A DNA stretch of 64,000 nucleotides, taken from positions 1 through 64,000 of the forward strand of contig JBBSQC010000020.1 of assembly GCA_038258215.1 (NCBI GenBank), written 5' to 3'. The DNA is from Fodinibacter sp038258215. GTDB lineage: Bacteria; Actinomycetota; Actinomycetes; Actinomycetales; Dermatophilaceae. Shown here piece by piece: positions 1 to 8,962 of the stretch (position 1 is the first letter of the stretch; every line of letters begins with the position of its first letter). The position numbers were made by a program, and so were the translations under genes. Below the pieces are notes generated by a model, which saw only the letters and a list, made by a program, of their open reading frames with translations, searched no databases and had not been told where the DNA came from.

Positions 1-141
1 AACCTCATCCACCAACCCCATCAGCTCACCCAGCTCCGCACCCGAAGCCTCGAACAACGCCTCGTCGAAACCCTCCAACGCATCCCGCGCCACCAGCAGC
101 GCCGAGCGACGCTCCGCCAGGCTCATCCGGTGCCGATCCAT
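1..141 (-). CDS. DUF222/HNH endonuclease-type (13E12 family) protein, 5' end only
   Basis: The reading frame opens with ATG at 141 and runs off the window edge, giving 47 residues. The start MDRHRMSLAERR followed by FDEALFEASGAELGELM is the kind of N terminus seen in actinobacterial DUF222 proteins (the 13E12 repeat family), which usually end in an HNH nuclease domain. That catalytic part is outside the window, so nuclease function is family inference. The gene is divergent from nothing nearby: rsmB, on the same strand, ends 98 bp upstream of it. A LexA-like palindrome lies 12 bp before the start codon. Several 13E12 genes of M. tuberculosis are DNA-damage inducible, which fits. No strong ribosome site is visible. 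Confidence 0.7.
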   Translation of the reverse strand, partial: MDRHRMSLAERRSALLVARDALEGFDEALFEASGAELGELMGLVDEV

Positions 142-153
142 AGCCCCAGTTTA

Positions 154-169
154 TCGAATTTTTGTTCGA
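154..169 (-). promoter_or_regulatory. LexA (SOS) box-like palindrome before the DUF222/HNH gene
   Basis: On the minus strand the site reads TCGAACAAAAATTCGA. The actinobacterial SOS box is TCGAAC-N4-GTTCGA; this site matches 11 of the 12 defined positions (A for G at position 11). It sits 12 bp upstream of the ATG at 141, close enough to overlap the promoter or the 5' end of the transcript. LexA control is therefore inferred for the DUF222/HNH gene. Confidence 0.6.
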
Positions 170-239
170 GCAACAAGGTCCTGGGACCACCAGTTCCACT
201 CCAGCACAACGGCATCGCGCATCGCTCCGGGTCTGGGAG

Positions 240-1730
240 TCACTCAGCCGACGTGCGACGCAGCAGGGCGAAGAACATCGCGTCGGTGCCGTGGACGTGC
301 GGCCAGAGCTGGACGAAGGGCCCCTCGCCCAGCTCGTGCAACGCCTCCCCGGTGGCATCGGTGAAGAACGGGCGCGCGTCGACGACCTCGACGTCGGGCC
401 GCTTCTTGAGGACGTCGGTGACCACGAAGCGGGTCTCGGCGAGGTGCGGGCTGCAGGTGGCATACCCCACGACCCCACCGGGCGCGACGGCGTCCAGGGC
501 CGAGGACAGCAGGGCGCGCTGCAGCGGCCCGAGTGCGGCGAGGTCGGCGGGCTCGCGTCGCCAGCGGGCCTCCGGGCGTCGGCGGAGCGCCCCCAGCCCG
601 GTGCACGGGGCGTCGACGAGCACCCGCGCATACGCGGCGGGCTCCTCCTCGCCGATGCCTCGGCCGTCGGCGGTGCGCACCTCCACCCGGCGACCCGCCT
701 GCTCGGCATGCTCGATGAGCCTGCCCAGCGTCGATCGCACCAGGTCGGCTCGGTGGGGCGTCACCTCCACCGCCGTGAGGTCGGCTCCCTCGGCGACGGC
801 CAGCGCGCCGAGCACGCCGGCCTTTCCGCCCGGCCCGGCGCACAGGTCGAGCCACCGAGACGGCACGTCCGTGGCGACGTCCGCGCGCACGAGCGCCAGG
901 GCGACCAGCTGGGAGCCCTCGTCCTGCACCGCGGCCCGCCCGTCGCGCACCGCGGCGATCCGGCCCGGGTCGCCCGAGAGGAGCACGGCACCGATGGGCG
1001 AGGTGGTGCTCGGCTCGGCCTCGGAGGCCTCGACCAGCTCGGCGACGGTGGCCAGACCGGGTCGGGCGACCAGGTGGACGCGTGGGGCCTCGTTGTCCAT
1101 GGTGAGCAGGGCCTCGACCTCGGCGTCGACGGTCTGCGCGCTCGCCCGACCGTGCCCGAGCAGGGCGGCCCGCAGCGCGCCCACGACCCACTCGGGGTGG
1201 GAGTGCCTGATCGCGAGCGCCGCGGCTCCCCCGTCGCGCGGTGCGACGAGGTCGCGCCACTCCTCGGGCGTCCGTTCGGTGACGCGTCGCAGCACGGCGT
1301 TGACGAACCCTCCCGCCCCCTGCCCGGCCACGGTGCGGGCCAGGCCGACCGTCTGGTCGACGGCGGCGTGCCCGGCGACCCGCATGCCGAGCACCTGGTG
1401 CGACCCGATGCGGAGCACGTCCAGCGCCTTGGGGTCGATCCGGTCCGTCGGCCGGTCGGCGGCGACCTCGATCACCGCGTCGTAGAAGCCCTGCCACCGG
1501 ATCGTCCCGAACGCCAGCTCGGTCGCGAACGCGGCATCCCGGCCCTCGAGCCGTCGTCGCCGGAGGATGGCGGGCATCTCGAGATTCGCGTAGGCGCCCT
1601 CGGACACCGCGCGCAGGAGGGTGTATGCCGCGAACCGGGTGGGTTCGGCATCACGCGTCCGCTCCGCGGGAGCCGTCACGGAGCGGCGGCGCTGCCCGCG
1701 GTCTGGGGTGTGTCGGGATCGGTCGGGCAC
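240..1730 (-). CDS. rsmB: 16S rRNA (cytosine-967-C5)-methyltransferase RsmB
   Basis: This 496-residue protein should transfer a methyl group from S-adenosylmethionine to C967 of 16S rRNA. A NusB-like RNA-binding domain covers about residues 30-170. The methyltransferase domain follows, with the SAM loop LDLCAGPGGK at about 294-303, motif IV DAPCTGLG at 373-380 and motif VI ATCSPH at 424-429; Cys426 is the expected nucleophile. The GTG start at 1730 has only a weak ribosome site, so a start nearer the conserved region (about residue 20-30) is possible. In many relatives rsmB follows fmt directly; here a serine hydrolase gene separates the two. Confidence 0.93.
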   Translation of the reverse strand: MPDRSRHTPDRGQRRRSVTAPAERTRDAEPTRFAAYTLLRAVSEGAYANLEMPAILRRRRLEGRDAAFATELAFGTIRWQGFYDAVIEVAADRPTDRIDPKALDVLRIGSHQVLGMRVAGHAAVDQTVGLARTVAGQGAGGFVNAVLRRVTERTPEEWRDLVAPRDGGAAALAIRHSHPEWVVGALRAALLGHGRASAQTVDAEVEALLTMDNEAPRVHLVARPGLATVAELVEASEAEPSTTSPIGAVLLSGDPGRIAAVRDGRAAVQDEGSQLVALALVRADVATDVPSRWLDLCAGPGGKAGVLGALAVAEGADLTAVEVTPHRADLVRSTLGRLIEHAEQAGRRVEVRTADGRGIGEEEPAAYARVLVDAPCTGLGALRRRPEARWRREPADLAALGPLQRALLSSALDAVAPGGVVGYATCSPHLAETRFVVTDVLKKRPDVEVVDARPFFTDATGEALHELGEGPFVQLWPHVHGTDAMFFALLRRTSAE

Positions 1731-1782
1731 CCCCGGAGGCTACCGGGAACCACGACGGCGGCCAGGGCCGGTGCGGCGGCTC

Positions 1783-3129
1783 TCAGTCCTTCGAGGGATC
1801 CTCGCCGAAGGCGAGCGCCTCTCGGGTCATCCGGTAGGTGGCCCAGCGCAGGGACTCCACCCGCCCGTCGTCCTCGCGGAGCACCCGCAGCGGTTCGTGC
1901 CGCTCCGCCCCGGTCGTCGTGCGCAGGAGTCCGTCCTCGACCCGCTCGAACGTCCACGACTCCCGCTCTGCGGGCCACGCGGGCGACCGCACCTCGAGCT
2001 CTCCCTGGCGCACGGAGAAGTCCCACGGCCGCCCCTCGGAGTACCAGCGGCCCAGCAACGGCCGCAGGTCGTCGGGGACCTCGTGGCCGGGTCGCCACGG
2101 CTCCGGCTCGGGAGGCTCGAGGTCGAGGACCAGGTCGACGAGCGCCGCGGCGAAGTTCGCCGGGTCAGGCGGTGCCGAGGAGTTCATCAGCACCACTGCG
2201 GCAGTCCCGGTGGAGCGGTCGGTGAACACCCCGGTGACGTGGCCCGGCATCCCGCCGGTGTGCCCGACGAGGACCCGACCGCCCGGCGAGCGGAGGAGGA
2301 AGAAGCCCAACCCCATCCCCATCTGCCAGCCGTCGGTGTCGACGAACGCCCGGGGCCGGGTCATCTCATCCATCGTCGCCGGGTCGAGCACGGCCGGGTC
2401 GGGACTCGCCACGAAGGCGCTCCAGCGTGCGAGGTCCGCGGCCGTCGAGGCCAGGGCGCCGGCCGGTCCGGTGGCCCCGAGGTCGAGGACCGGTTCGGGG
2501 CGCGGGACGTCGTCCCAGGGCCCCACGTAGTAACCGTGGGCGTGCGGGCCGCCGTCGAAGCCGACGCTCGTGCGAGTCAGGCCGAGCGGCTCGAGCAGGC
2601 GGACGCGCAGGGACTCGTGCCACGGCCGGCCGTCGAGCCGACCGACGACCTGACCGAGGAGGGCGTAGGCGAGGTTCGAGTAGTGCCACTGCTCGCCCGC
2701 CGGGAGGATCGCCGACGCGCGGTCGGCCTCGCGCACCAGCGTCTCCTCGTCCGGATGCCGGAGAGTCACCCACACGTCACCGACGGGCTCGCGCTGCAGG
2801 CCGCTGATGTGGGACAGCGCATCGCGCACCGTCAGGGGGTGACCGAGCTCGGGGAGGTGGACGGCGAGCCGGTCGTCGAGCGTCAGACGGCCCTCGTCCC
2901 GCAGCTGCATGACCATCGTGGCAACGAAGGTCTTGGTGTTGGAGGCCACGAGGAACTGGTCGTCACGCGTCGGCGCCCGGTCGGCGCCGACCTCGACGGT
3001 GCCGATCCCGGTCTCCCAGAGCAGCTCACCGGATCGGAGCACGCTGGCGTACACGCCGGGGACGCGACCGGCCCGCTGTCGCTCGAGGGCTGCGCGCTGC
3101 AGGGCTGAGGACGTGGATTCGCGAACCAT
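1783..3129 (-). CDS. Class C beta-lactamase-like serine hydrolase
   Basis: About 448 residues with the fold signatures of the beta-lactamase/D-alanyl-D-alanine carboxypeptidase-like family: SNTK (S-x-x-K, nucleophile Ser near residue 63), YSN near residue 150, and a GHTGGMPGH segment in place of the KTG box. The C-terminal third is a separate beta-rich extension typical of esterase-type members. No signal peptide is evident with the chosen ATG (3129), so a cytoplasmic esterase or peptidase is more likely than a true beta-lactamase. A longer frame to 3186 exists; I prefer 3129 because the extra residues show no family similarity. The gene interrupts the usual fmt-rsmB pair. Substrate unknown. 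Confidence 0.85.
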   Translation of the reverse strand: MVRESTSSALQRAALERQRAGRVPGVYASVLRSGELLWETGIGTVEVGADRAPTRDDQFLVASNTKTFVATMVMQLRDEGRLTLDDRLAVHLPELGHPLTVRDALSHISGLQREPVGDVWVTLRHPDEETLVREADRASAILPAGEQWHYSNLAYALLGQVVGRLDGRPWHESLRVRLLEPLGLTRTSVGFDGGPHAHGYYVGPWDDVPRPEPVLDLGATGPAGALASTAADLARWSAFVASPDPAVLDPATMDEMTRPRAFVDTDGWQMGMGLGFFLLRSPGGRVLVGHTGGMPGHVTGVFTDRSTGTAAVVLMNSSAPPDPANFAAALVDLVLDLEPPEPEPWRPGHEVPDDLRPLLGRWYSEGRPWDFSVRQGELEVRSPAWPAERESWTFERVEDGLLRTTTGAERHEPLRVLREDDGRVESLRWATYRMTREALAFGEDPSKD

Positions 3130-3201
3130 GCACGAACGGTAGATCACATCGACGCCCCACGACGGAGCACCACGTGGGCGAACCACGTCAGCCAGTGGCG
3201 C

Positions 3202-4146
3202 TCAGCCGAGCCGCTCCCCCGCGGCGATCCGAACACCCCTGGCCCAGTCGACCGCGGGCATCGACTTCTTGCCGCGCGGGCCCACCTCGCCGAGCTCGAC
3301 CGCACCGGAGGCAGTTCCGACGCTGACGGTGCGCTTGGTGACGAGGACCTCGCCCGGTCCGAGGTCGACGACGGCGGACTCCGGCCGGTCTGCGGACGGC
3401 ATCCGCACCGGCCCGATCTTCACCCGCTCTCCCCGGAAGGTGGTCCACGCCCCGGGGGCAGGGGTGCACCCGCGCACGTGACGGTCGACGACGTGCGCCG
3501 GGAGGGACCAGCGCACCTGGGCCTCTTCGGTCGAGAGCTTGGGGGCATGGCTGACACCGTCGGCGGGCTGGGGCACCGGGGTGAGACCTCCCTCCTGGAT
3601 GCCGTCCAGGGTGGCGAGCAGCAGGTCGGCACCGGCGTGGGCGAGCCGGTCGAGCAGGGCACCCGAGGTGTCGTCGCCCCGGACCCGCTCGGTCAGCGTG
3701 CCGAAGACCGGACCGGTGTCCAAGCCCTCCTCCAGCAGGAACGTGGTGGCACCGGTGACGTCGTCGCCGGCCATCAGAGCGCGCTGCACCGGTGCGGCCC
3801 CGCGCCATGCCGGCAGCAGCGAGAAGTGCAGGTTGACCCACCCGTGGGTGGGCACGTCGAGCACCGGGCGCGGGACGAGAGCGCCGTAGGCGACCACGGG
3901 GCAGCAGTCGGGAGCGATCGCGGTCAACCGGCGCAGGAATGCCGGGTCGCGGGGATGCGCCGGTTCCAGCACCTCGATCCCGTGGTCCAGGGCCGCGACC
4001 TTGACCGGGGAGGGCACCAGGGTGCGTCCACGGCCGCTGCGCGCGTCGGGTCGGGTCACGACGGCGACGACCTCGTGGCGGGAGCCGACCAGGGCCAGGA
4101 GCGAGGGCACCGCGGTCTGTGGCGTGCCGGCGACGACGAGGCGCAC
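3202..4146 (-). CDS. fmt: Methionyl-tRNA formyltransferase
   Basis: This 314-residue enzyme formylates initiator Met-tRNA using 10-formyltetrahydrofolate. The formyltransferase domain starts at residue 1 (MRLVVAGTPQTAVPSLLALV), carries NLHFSLLPAWRGAAPVQRAL near residues 104-123, and is followed by the C-terminal tRNA-binding domain. Length is normal for the family. The GTG start at 4146 is preceded by GGAGGTCCTGA, a good ribosome site. It lies downstream of priA on the same strand with a 148-bp spacer, the usual priA-fmt order. No def (peptide deformylase) gene is next to it. Confidence 0.95.
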   Translation of the reverse strand: MRLVVAGTPQTAVPSLLALVGSRHEVVAVVTRPDARSGRGRTLVPSPVKVAALDHGIEVLEPAHPRDPAFLRRLTAIAPDCCPVVAYGALVPRPVLDVPTHGWVNLHFSLLPAWRGAAPVQRALMAGDDVTGATTFLLEEGLDTGPVFGTLTERVRGDDTSGALLDRLAHAGADLLLATLDGIQEGGLTPVPQPADGVSHAPKLSTEEAQVRWSLPAHVVDRHVRGCTPAPGAWTTFRGERVKIGPVRMPSADRPESAVVDLGPGEVLVTKRTVSVGTASGAVELGEVGPRGKKSMPAVDWARGVRIAAGERLG

Positions 4147-4294
4147 TCAGGACCTCCGGTCCCGCACGGCGCACCGACTCGGCTCCGTGCCACGATGCGG
4201 CGGGATCGGTGTGACGTTCACGCCCGGCAGTCTAGGTCGGGCCCGGGCCGGGGCGGTCAGGCCGGTCGGGCCGGTCGCGGCACGGGCCGTGGGG

Positions 4295-6358
4295 TCAGGC
4301 CGTCGGGTCGGGTGGGTCGACCCGCACCGTGAGGGGATGCTGCTCCTTGCGTGCCGACGCCCGCGCCCGCAGCGCCGCCAGCTCGCGGGAGAGCTCCCCT
4401 CCGAGCTGGTGGGGCACCGTGAGCACCGTGCGCCACGTGTCGTCGGAGCCGCGCGGCAGCGGACCCAGCACGGCGGCGGCCGCCGGGAGCTCGAGCTCGC
4501 GCACCGACGCTTCGAGGAGAGCCCGCCTCCCGGTGATGGTCGCCACCCGGACCGCGGGCGGCAGGGAGAGCCCTCGTCGGTCCTCGAGCTCGCGCTCGGC
4601 GAACCAACCCGGATCCCACCGCACCAGGGCCTCGACCGCCGGCACGGTGGCTTGCAGCGGCGCACCGGAGAGCACCACCCGGCCCCCATCGGAGGCGGGT
4701 GTGACGAGCGCCGCGGCCCCCATCCAGCGGCGTAGCGCCTCCTCGGACGCGGGCAGCGTGGGGCGGTCCAGCAGGGCCCACGCGTCCAGCAGCAGGGCCA
4801 CTGCGTAACCCCCGTCGGCGACGGGCTCGGCGCCGGGCGTCGCCACCACGAGTCGGGGCCCGGACCCGACGCGGTCGAGCACGGTGCCGGCGCCGGACCG
4901 TTCCACCGGGACACCGGGAAAGGCCCGACCGAGCTCCTCGGCCGTGCGCCGCGCGCCGACCACGGAGGACCGCAGCCGGCCGCCCTCGCAGGCCGGGCAC
5001 CGGAAGGAGATCTCGACCCGTCCGCACCACCGGCACGCGGGTGGGGTGGTCGGGCCGGTGAGGCCGAGCGGGCCGGCACAGACCCCGCACCGCGCGGGCC
5101 GCCGACAGTCCTGGCAGGACAGCGAGGGCAGGTAGCCCCGTCGCGGCACCTGCACGAGCACCGGGCCGCGCGTGAGCCCCTCCTTGGCGGTGCGCCACGC
5201 AAGGGTCGGCAGGTGTGCCGCCCCCGCGCCGGGGTCCCGGTCCGCGTCGTGCCCCTCCCCCGCCACCCGCACCGAGGGAACCGCCGCCCGGACCACGGCG
5301 CGTGGCGCCTCCACGGAGCTGAGCACGTCAGTGGCGACGAGGTCCGCCACGGCTGCGGTGCGGGAGAAGCCGGCCGACAGCACGGCCGCTCGGGAGCGCG
5401 CCGCCCGGGCCAGCAGCACCTCGCGGACGTGTGGGTAAGGGGATCGCGGCTCGTCGTGCAGGTCGTCGCCGTCGTCCCACCAGGCCACCAGCCCGAGGTC
5501 CCGCACCGGTGCGAACGCCGCGGCCCGGGTGCCCACCACCACCTGGACGTGGCCTCGCAGGACCTTGAGGTATGCCGTGTAGCGCGCCTGTGGCCCTTGG
5601 TCGGCGGTCAGCCTGGTGTGTCGTCCCGGGCCCAGCGCCGTCAGGAGCGCGGCCTCGACCCGGGCGACGTCGCGGTGGTCGGGCACGACGAGCAGGGCGC
5701 CCCGCCCCCCGTCGAGGGCGGAGCGAGCGGCGTCGGCGAGGAGGGAGGGCCAGTCGGTGGCCGAGTCGACCGAGGGCACCGCGAGGACGGATGCCCCCGG
5801 GCTGCCGCCGGCGGTCCCCCGGGCCAGGAACGCGGGCCCCGCTGGGTAGGGATCCCAGGACCGGACCTCGTGGGCGGGGAGGTCTGGGAGGTCCGGACCG
5901 CCCTGCGGCAACGCCTTCTCCGCGGTGGCGTGCCGCGACGGGACGGCGAGGCGGAGCACGTCACCGAGCGTGCCGGCATACCGGCCGGCCACCTCACGGG
6001 CGACCACCAGCACATCGGGGTCGAGGACCGCCTCGTCGGACACCACCCGCCGGAGCGGCGACAGTCGACCGCGGTGCCCCGCCTCGGCGGACCGTGCGAG
6101 CACGAACCCGTCGAGGTCACGGCCGGCGAAGCGCACCTTGACGCGCACCCCCGGCTGGGCACCCTCGGACGCGGACTCCGGCACGGTGTACTCGAAGGGC
6201 CGGTCGAGGTGGGCCAGACCGCTGTCGACCTGGACCAGAGCGATCGGAAGGGTTGTCGTCGTCGGGTCGTCGGAGGACAGCCGCCTGCGACCGCCGCCCG
6301 GCGACACGGCGAGGTCGAGCCGGCGCGTGTCCGACCCGGCGCCCTCCCCTTCGTTCAT
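4295..6358 (-). CDS. priA: Primosomal protein N' (PriA), helicase motifs degenerate
   Basis: This 687-residue protein has the PriA 3' DNA-binding region at the N terminus (around LPIALVQVDSGLAHLDRPFEY, after a leader of about 36 residues). The cysteine-rich zinc region has the paired motifs CQDC, CGVC, CRWC and CPAC at roughly residues 415-455. The ATPase core is eroded: the Walker A position reads as ALDGGRGALLVV with no GKT, and the DExH box appears as WWDDGDDLHD. Actinobacterial PriA proteins are known to lack a working helicase, so a structural role in replication restart is inferred. The first 36 residues could be over-called. It lies downstream of metK. Confidence 0.9.
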   Translation of the reverse strand: MNEGEGAGSDTRRLDLAVSPGGGRRRLSSDDPTTTTLPIALVQVDSGLAHLDRPFEYTVPESASEGAQPGVRVKVRFAGRDLDGFVLARSAEAGHRGRLSPLRRVVSDEAVLDPDVLVVAREVAGRYAGTLGDVLRLAVPSRHATAEKALPQGGPDLPDLPAHEVRSWDPYPAGPAFLARGTAGGSPGASVLAVPSVDSATDWPSLLADAARSALDGGRGALLVVPDHRDVARVEAALLTALGPGRHTRLTADQGPQARYTAYLKVLRGHVQVVVGTRAAAFAPVRDLGLVAWWDDGDDLHDEPRSPYPHVREVLLARAARSRAAVLSAGFSRTAAVADLVATDVLSSVEAPRAVVRAAVPSVRVAGEGHDADRDPGAGAAHLPTLAWRTAKEGLTRGPVLVQVPRRGYLPSLSCQDCRRPARCGVCAGPLGLTGPTTPPACRWCGRVEISFRCPACEGGRLRSSVVGARRTAEELGRAFPGVPVERSGAGTVLDRVGSGPRLVVATPGAEPVADGGYAVALLLDAWALLDRPTLPASEEALRRWMGAAALVTPASDGGRVVLSGAPLQATVPAVEALVRWDPGWFAERELEDRRGLSLPPAVRVATITGRRALLEASVRELELPAAAAVLGPLPRGSDDTWRTVLTVPHQLGGELSRELAALRARASARKEQHPLTVRVDPPDPTA

Positions 6359-6388
6359 GGGCTCGAAACTACTGGAGCCAGACGACGC

Positions 6389-7609
6389 TCAGCCGCGGGC
6401 CGCTCGCTGCAGCGCCTCCACGCGGTCGGTGCGCTCCCAGGTGAAGGCGTTCTCGACACCGTCGACCGCGGTGCGACCGAAGTGGCCGTAGGCCGCGGTC
6501 GCCTTGTAGATCGGGCGGAGGAGGTCCAGCGCGTCGAGGATCGCCCCAGGGCGGAGATCGAAGACGTCGAGGATGGCGGCCTGGATCTTCTCGGCCGGGA
6601 CGGTCTCGGTGCCGAAGGTCTCGACGTAGAGCCCGACCGGCTGGGCCTTGCCGATGGCGTAGGCCACCTGGACCTCGCAGCGCCGGGCCAGCCCCGCGGC
6701 GACGACGTTCTTGGCGACCCAGCGGGTGGCGTAGGCGGCCGAGCGGTCGACCTTGCTCGGGTCCTTTCCCGAGAACGCGCCACCACCGTGCCGGGCCATG
6801 CCGCCGTAGGTGTCGACGATGATCTTGCGGCCGGTGAGGCCGGCGTCACCCATCGGCCCGCCGATGACGAACTTCCCGGTGGGGTTGATGTAGGCGCGAT
6901 AGTCGTCGGTGCGCAGGTCGGTGCCGTCCTCGGCGAGCTGGGCGAGCACCGGCTCGATGACCTGGCTGCGCACGTCGGGCTCGAGCATGCCGTCGAGGCT
7001 GATGTCCTCGGCGTGCTGGCTGGAGACGACGACGGCGTCGAGCGAGACCGCGCGGTCCCCCTCGTAGGCGATGGTGACCTGGGTCTTGCCGTCGGGGCGG
7101 AGGTAGGAGAGGTCGCCGTTCTTGCGCACCGCGGTGAGCCGCTCGGCGAGCCGGTGGGCGAGGAAGATCGGGAGCGGCATCAGCTCGGGGGTGTCGTCGC
7201 AGGCGTAACCGAACATCAGGCCCTGGTCGCCAGCGCCCTGCTTGTCCAGCGGGTCCACCCCGCCGGTGCGGCTCTCGAATGCCGTGTCCACGCCCTGGGC
7301 GATGTCCGGGCTCTGCTGCCCGATGGAGACCTCGACGCCGCAGGACGCACCGTCGAAGCCCTTGGTGGAGCTGTCGTAGCCGATCTTCAGGACGGTGTCG
7401 CGGACGATCTTGGGGATCTCCACGTAGGCCTCGGTGGTCACCTCACCAGCGACGTGCACGAGACCCGTCGTGACCATGGTCTCCACGGCGACCCGGCTGC
7501 CGGGGTCCTGCGCGAGCATGGCGTCGAGGATCGAGTCGGAGATCTGGTCGCAGATCTTGTCGGGGTGACCCTCGGTGACGGACTCGGACGTGAACAGGCG
7601 TGCTGACAC
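6389..7609 (-). CDS. metK: S-adenosylmethionine synthase
   Basis: MetK makes S-adenosylmethionine from methionine and ATP. The family start ARLFTSESVTEGHPDKICDQ is present at residues 3-22 when a GTG at 7609 is used, giving 406 residues, the normal length; GGAGCC lies just upstream. Also visible are GGGAFSGKDPSKVDRS, the catalytic loop near residue 270, and KIVRDTVLKIGYDS. A longer open frame to 7759 lacks any family similarity in its first 50 residues and was rejected. The 173-bp spacer to the divergent DivIVA-like gene must hold both promoters. I found no convincing SAM riboswitch in it. Confidence 0.96.
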   Translation of the reverse strand: MSARLFTSESVTEGHPDKICDQISDSILDAMLAQDPGSRVAVETMVTTGLVHVAGEVTTEAYVEIPKIVRDTVLKIGYDSSTKGFDGASCGVEVSIGQQSPDIAQGVDTAFESRTGGVDPLDKQGAGDQGLMFGYACDDTPELMPLPIFLAHRLAERLTAVRKNGDLSYLRPDGKTQVTIAYEGDRAVSLDAVVVSSQHAEDISLDGMLEPDVRSQVIEPVLAQLAEDGTDLRTDDYRAYINPTGKFVIGGPMGDAGLTGRKIIVDTYGGMARHGGGAFSGKDPSKVDRSAAYATRWVAKNVVAAGLARRCEVQVAYAIGKAQPVGLYVETFGTETVPAEKIQAAILDVFDLRPGAILDALDLLRPIYKATAAYGHFGRTAVDGVENAFTWERTDRVEALQRAARG

Positions 7610-7782
7610 GCGCGGGCTCCTTCGGTGCTGGGCGACACGGCGCGAGGCCGCTCGGGACGCGGTCAATCTACCTGCTCGGGCGCCGACCCCGGGGAGGTGA
7701 CCCGCAGGGTGGATCGGGTGGGTCAGCGGGGCCCGCGGGTTCCTGACACGATGGGCCACACCACCCCTGACGAGGAGTCCAG

Positions 7783-8931
7783 ATGAACCAGCCGGAGTTC
7801 CCCACCGTGTTCCGCGGATACGACCCGGACCAGGTCGATAGGCACCTGGCCGACCTGAGCCACGCCGCGGAGACCGCCCGGCAGGAGACCGCCGAGGTCT
7901 CCGCCGAGCTCGCCGGGAGCCGTCAGGCGCACGACGCGCTCACCGCGGAGATCGAGGAGCAGCAGCGCGTCGTCGCCGGCCTCGAGGAGCGCGCCCGGCG
8001 GGTCGCCAACCCGACCTTCGCCGACCTCGGGGAACGCGTCGGGTCGATCCTCGCGCTCGCCGACGAGGAGGCCGCCCAGGTCCTGGGCGACGCGGCGGAG
8101 GGTGCCGAGGTGATCCGGCTGGCCGCCACCGAGGACACCGCGCGAGCTCGCAACGACGCCGACCGCTACGCCCAGGGGGTTCGCTCCCGCGCCGACGCGG
8201 AGGCGGCCGAGGCCCTCTCGCGGGCCCGGGCCGAGGCGGACGCCATCGTCGACGGTGCCGCCCGGGAGGCCGCGGCCCGACGTGAGGAGGCCGAGGCCTA
8301 CTTCGAGAACCAGCAGGCGAACGCCGCGGAGGCGGCATCCGAGGTCGAGCTGACCCTGCGGGAGCGCCGGGAACGCTCGTCCGTGGAGTTCACCGCCCAG
8401 GTGGCCCAGCAGGACCAGGCCCTCGCGGCCGTGCAGGAGCGGGCCGACGTGCTGCGCCGGGAGGCCGAGGAGGAGCGTCAGGTCGCGGCGGCCGACTCCG
8501 CCCGTCAGGTCGACGCCGCCAGGGAGAAGGCTGGCGCGCTGGTCACGGCCGCGAAGGAGCAGGCCGAGAGGATCCGCCGCGACTCCGAGCGCGAGCTCGC
8601 CGCCGCGACCGCTCGGCGCGACAGCATCACCGCCCAGCTGAGCAACCTCCGCAGCATGCTGGGCACCCTGGGTGGCGGGGCCGCGGCGGGGGTCGCGGAC
8701 GAGGGAGACCCGGAGCCCGCGGGCGAGGGGGCCTCCGGCTCCGACGTCGAGGTGTCCGCCGAGGAGAGTGAGCACAGCGAGTCCGACGCCTCGCCCGAGG
8801 ACGTGACCGGCGAAACGTCGGAACAGAGCGAGAGCACCCAGGACGGCGACAGCGTCGACGCGGACGGGGCCGAGAGCGAGGCCACGGCATCGTCGAAGAG
8901 CTCGAAGAAGGCCTCCACCGCCCGCCGCTGA
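7783..8931 (+). CDS. DivIVA-like coiled-coil protein with acidic tail
   Basis: This 382-residue protein opens with FPTVFRGYDPDQVDRHLADL (residues 6-25), which resembles the DivIVA N-terminal membrane-binding segment. Residues of about 28-295 are an almost unbroken Ala/Glu/Arg/Gln-rich coiled coil. The tail (about 300-365) is Asp/Glu/Ser-rich and ends in a short Lys/Arg-rich stretch. Such architecture fits a cytoskeletal or polarity factor of the DivIVA, FilP or Scy kind, but the sequence does not say which. GACGAGGAGTCCAG just before the ATG is a good ribosome site. It is the only plus-strand gene of the first 22 kb, divergent from metK and convergent with coaBC. Confidence 0.85.
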   Translation: MNQPEFPTVFRGYDPDQVDRHLADLSHAAETARQETAEVSAELAGSRQAHDALTAEIEEQQRVVAGLEERARRVANPTFADLGERVGSILALADEEAAQVLGDAAEGAEVIRLAATEDTARARNDADRYAQGVRSRADAEAAEALSRARAEADAIVDGAAREAAARREEAEAYFENQQANAAEAASEVELTLRERRERSSVEFTAQVAQQDQALAAVQERADVLRREAEEERQVAAADSARQVDAAREKAGALVTAAKEQAERIRRDSERELAAATARRDSITAQLSNLRSMLGTLGGGAAAGVADEGDPEPAGEGASGSDVEVSAEESEHSESDASPEDVTGETSEQSESTQDGDSVDADGAESEATASSKSSKKASTARR

Positions 8932-8940
8932 TCCGGGGTT

Positions 8941-8956
8941 CCCGGGGTCACCCGGG
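8941..8956. terminator. Possible terminator hairpin between convergent genes
   Basis: A short CCCGGG-GTCA-CCCGGG hairpin lies in the 31-bp gap between the DivIVA-like gene (+) and coaBC (-). It is symmetrical and could serve both directions. The stem is only 6 bp and there is no U tract, so support is limited. Confidence 0.35.
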
Positions 8957-8962
8957 TCTGGG

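Noticed and set aside
1783..3186. True beta-lactamase or penicillin-binding protein
   Set aside because: SxxK and YSN are present but there is no signal peptide and the KTG box is replaced by HTG, so an esterase-like member is more likely.
7610..7782. Possible SAM riboswitch before metK
   Set aside because: No SAM-I, II or IV core or kink-turn pattern is visible, and the spacer is shared with a divergent promoter.
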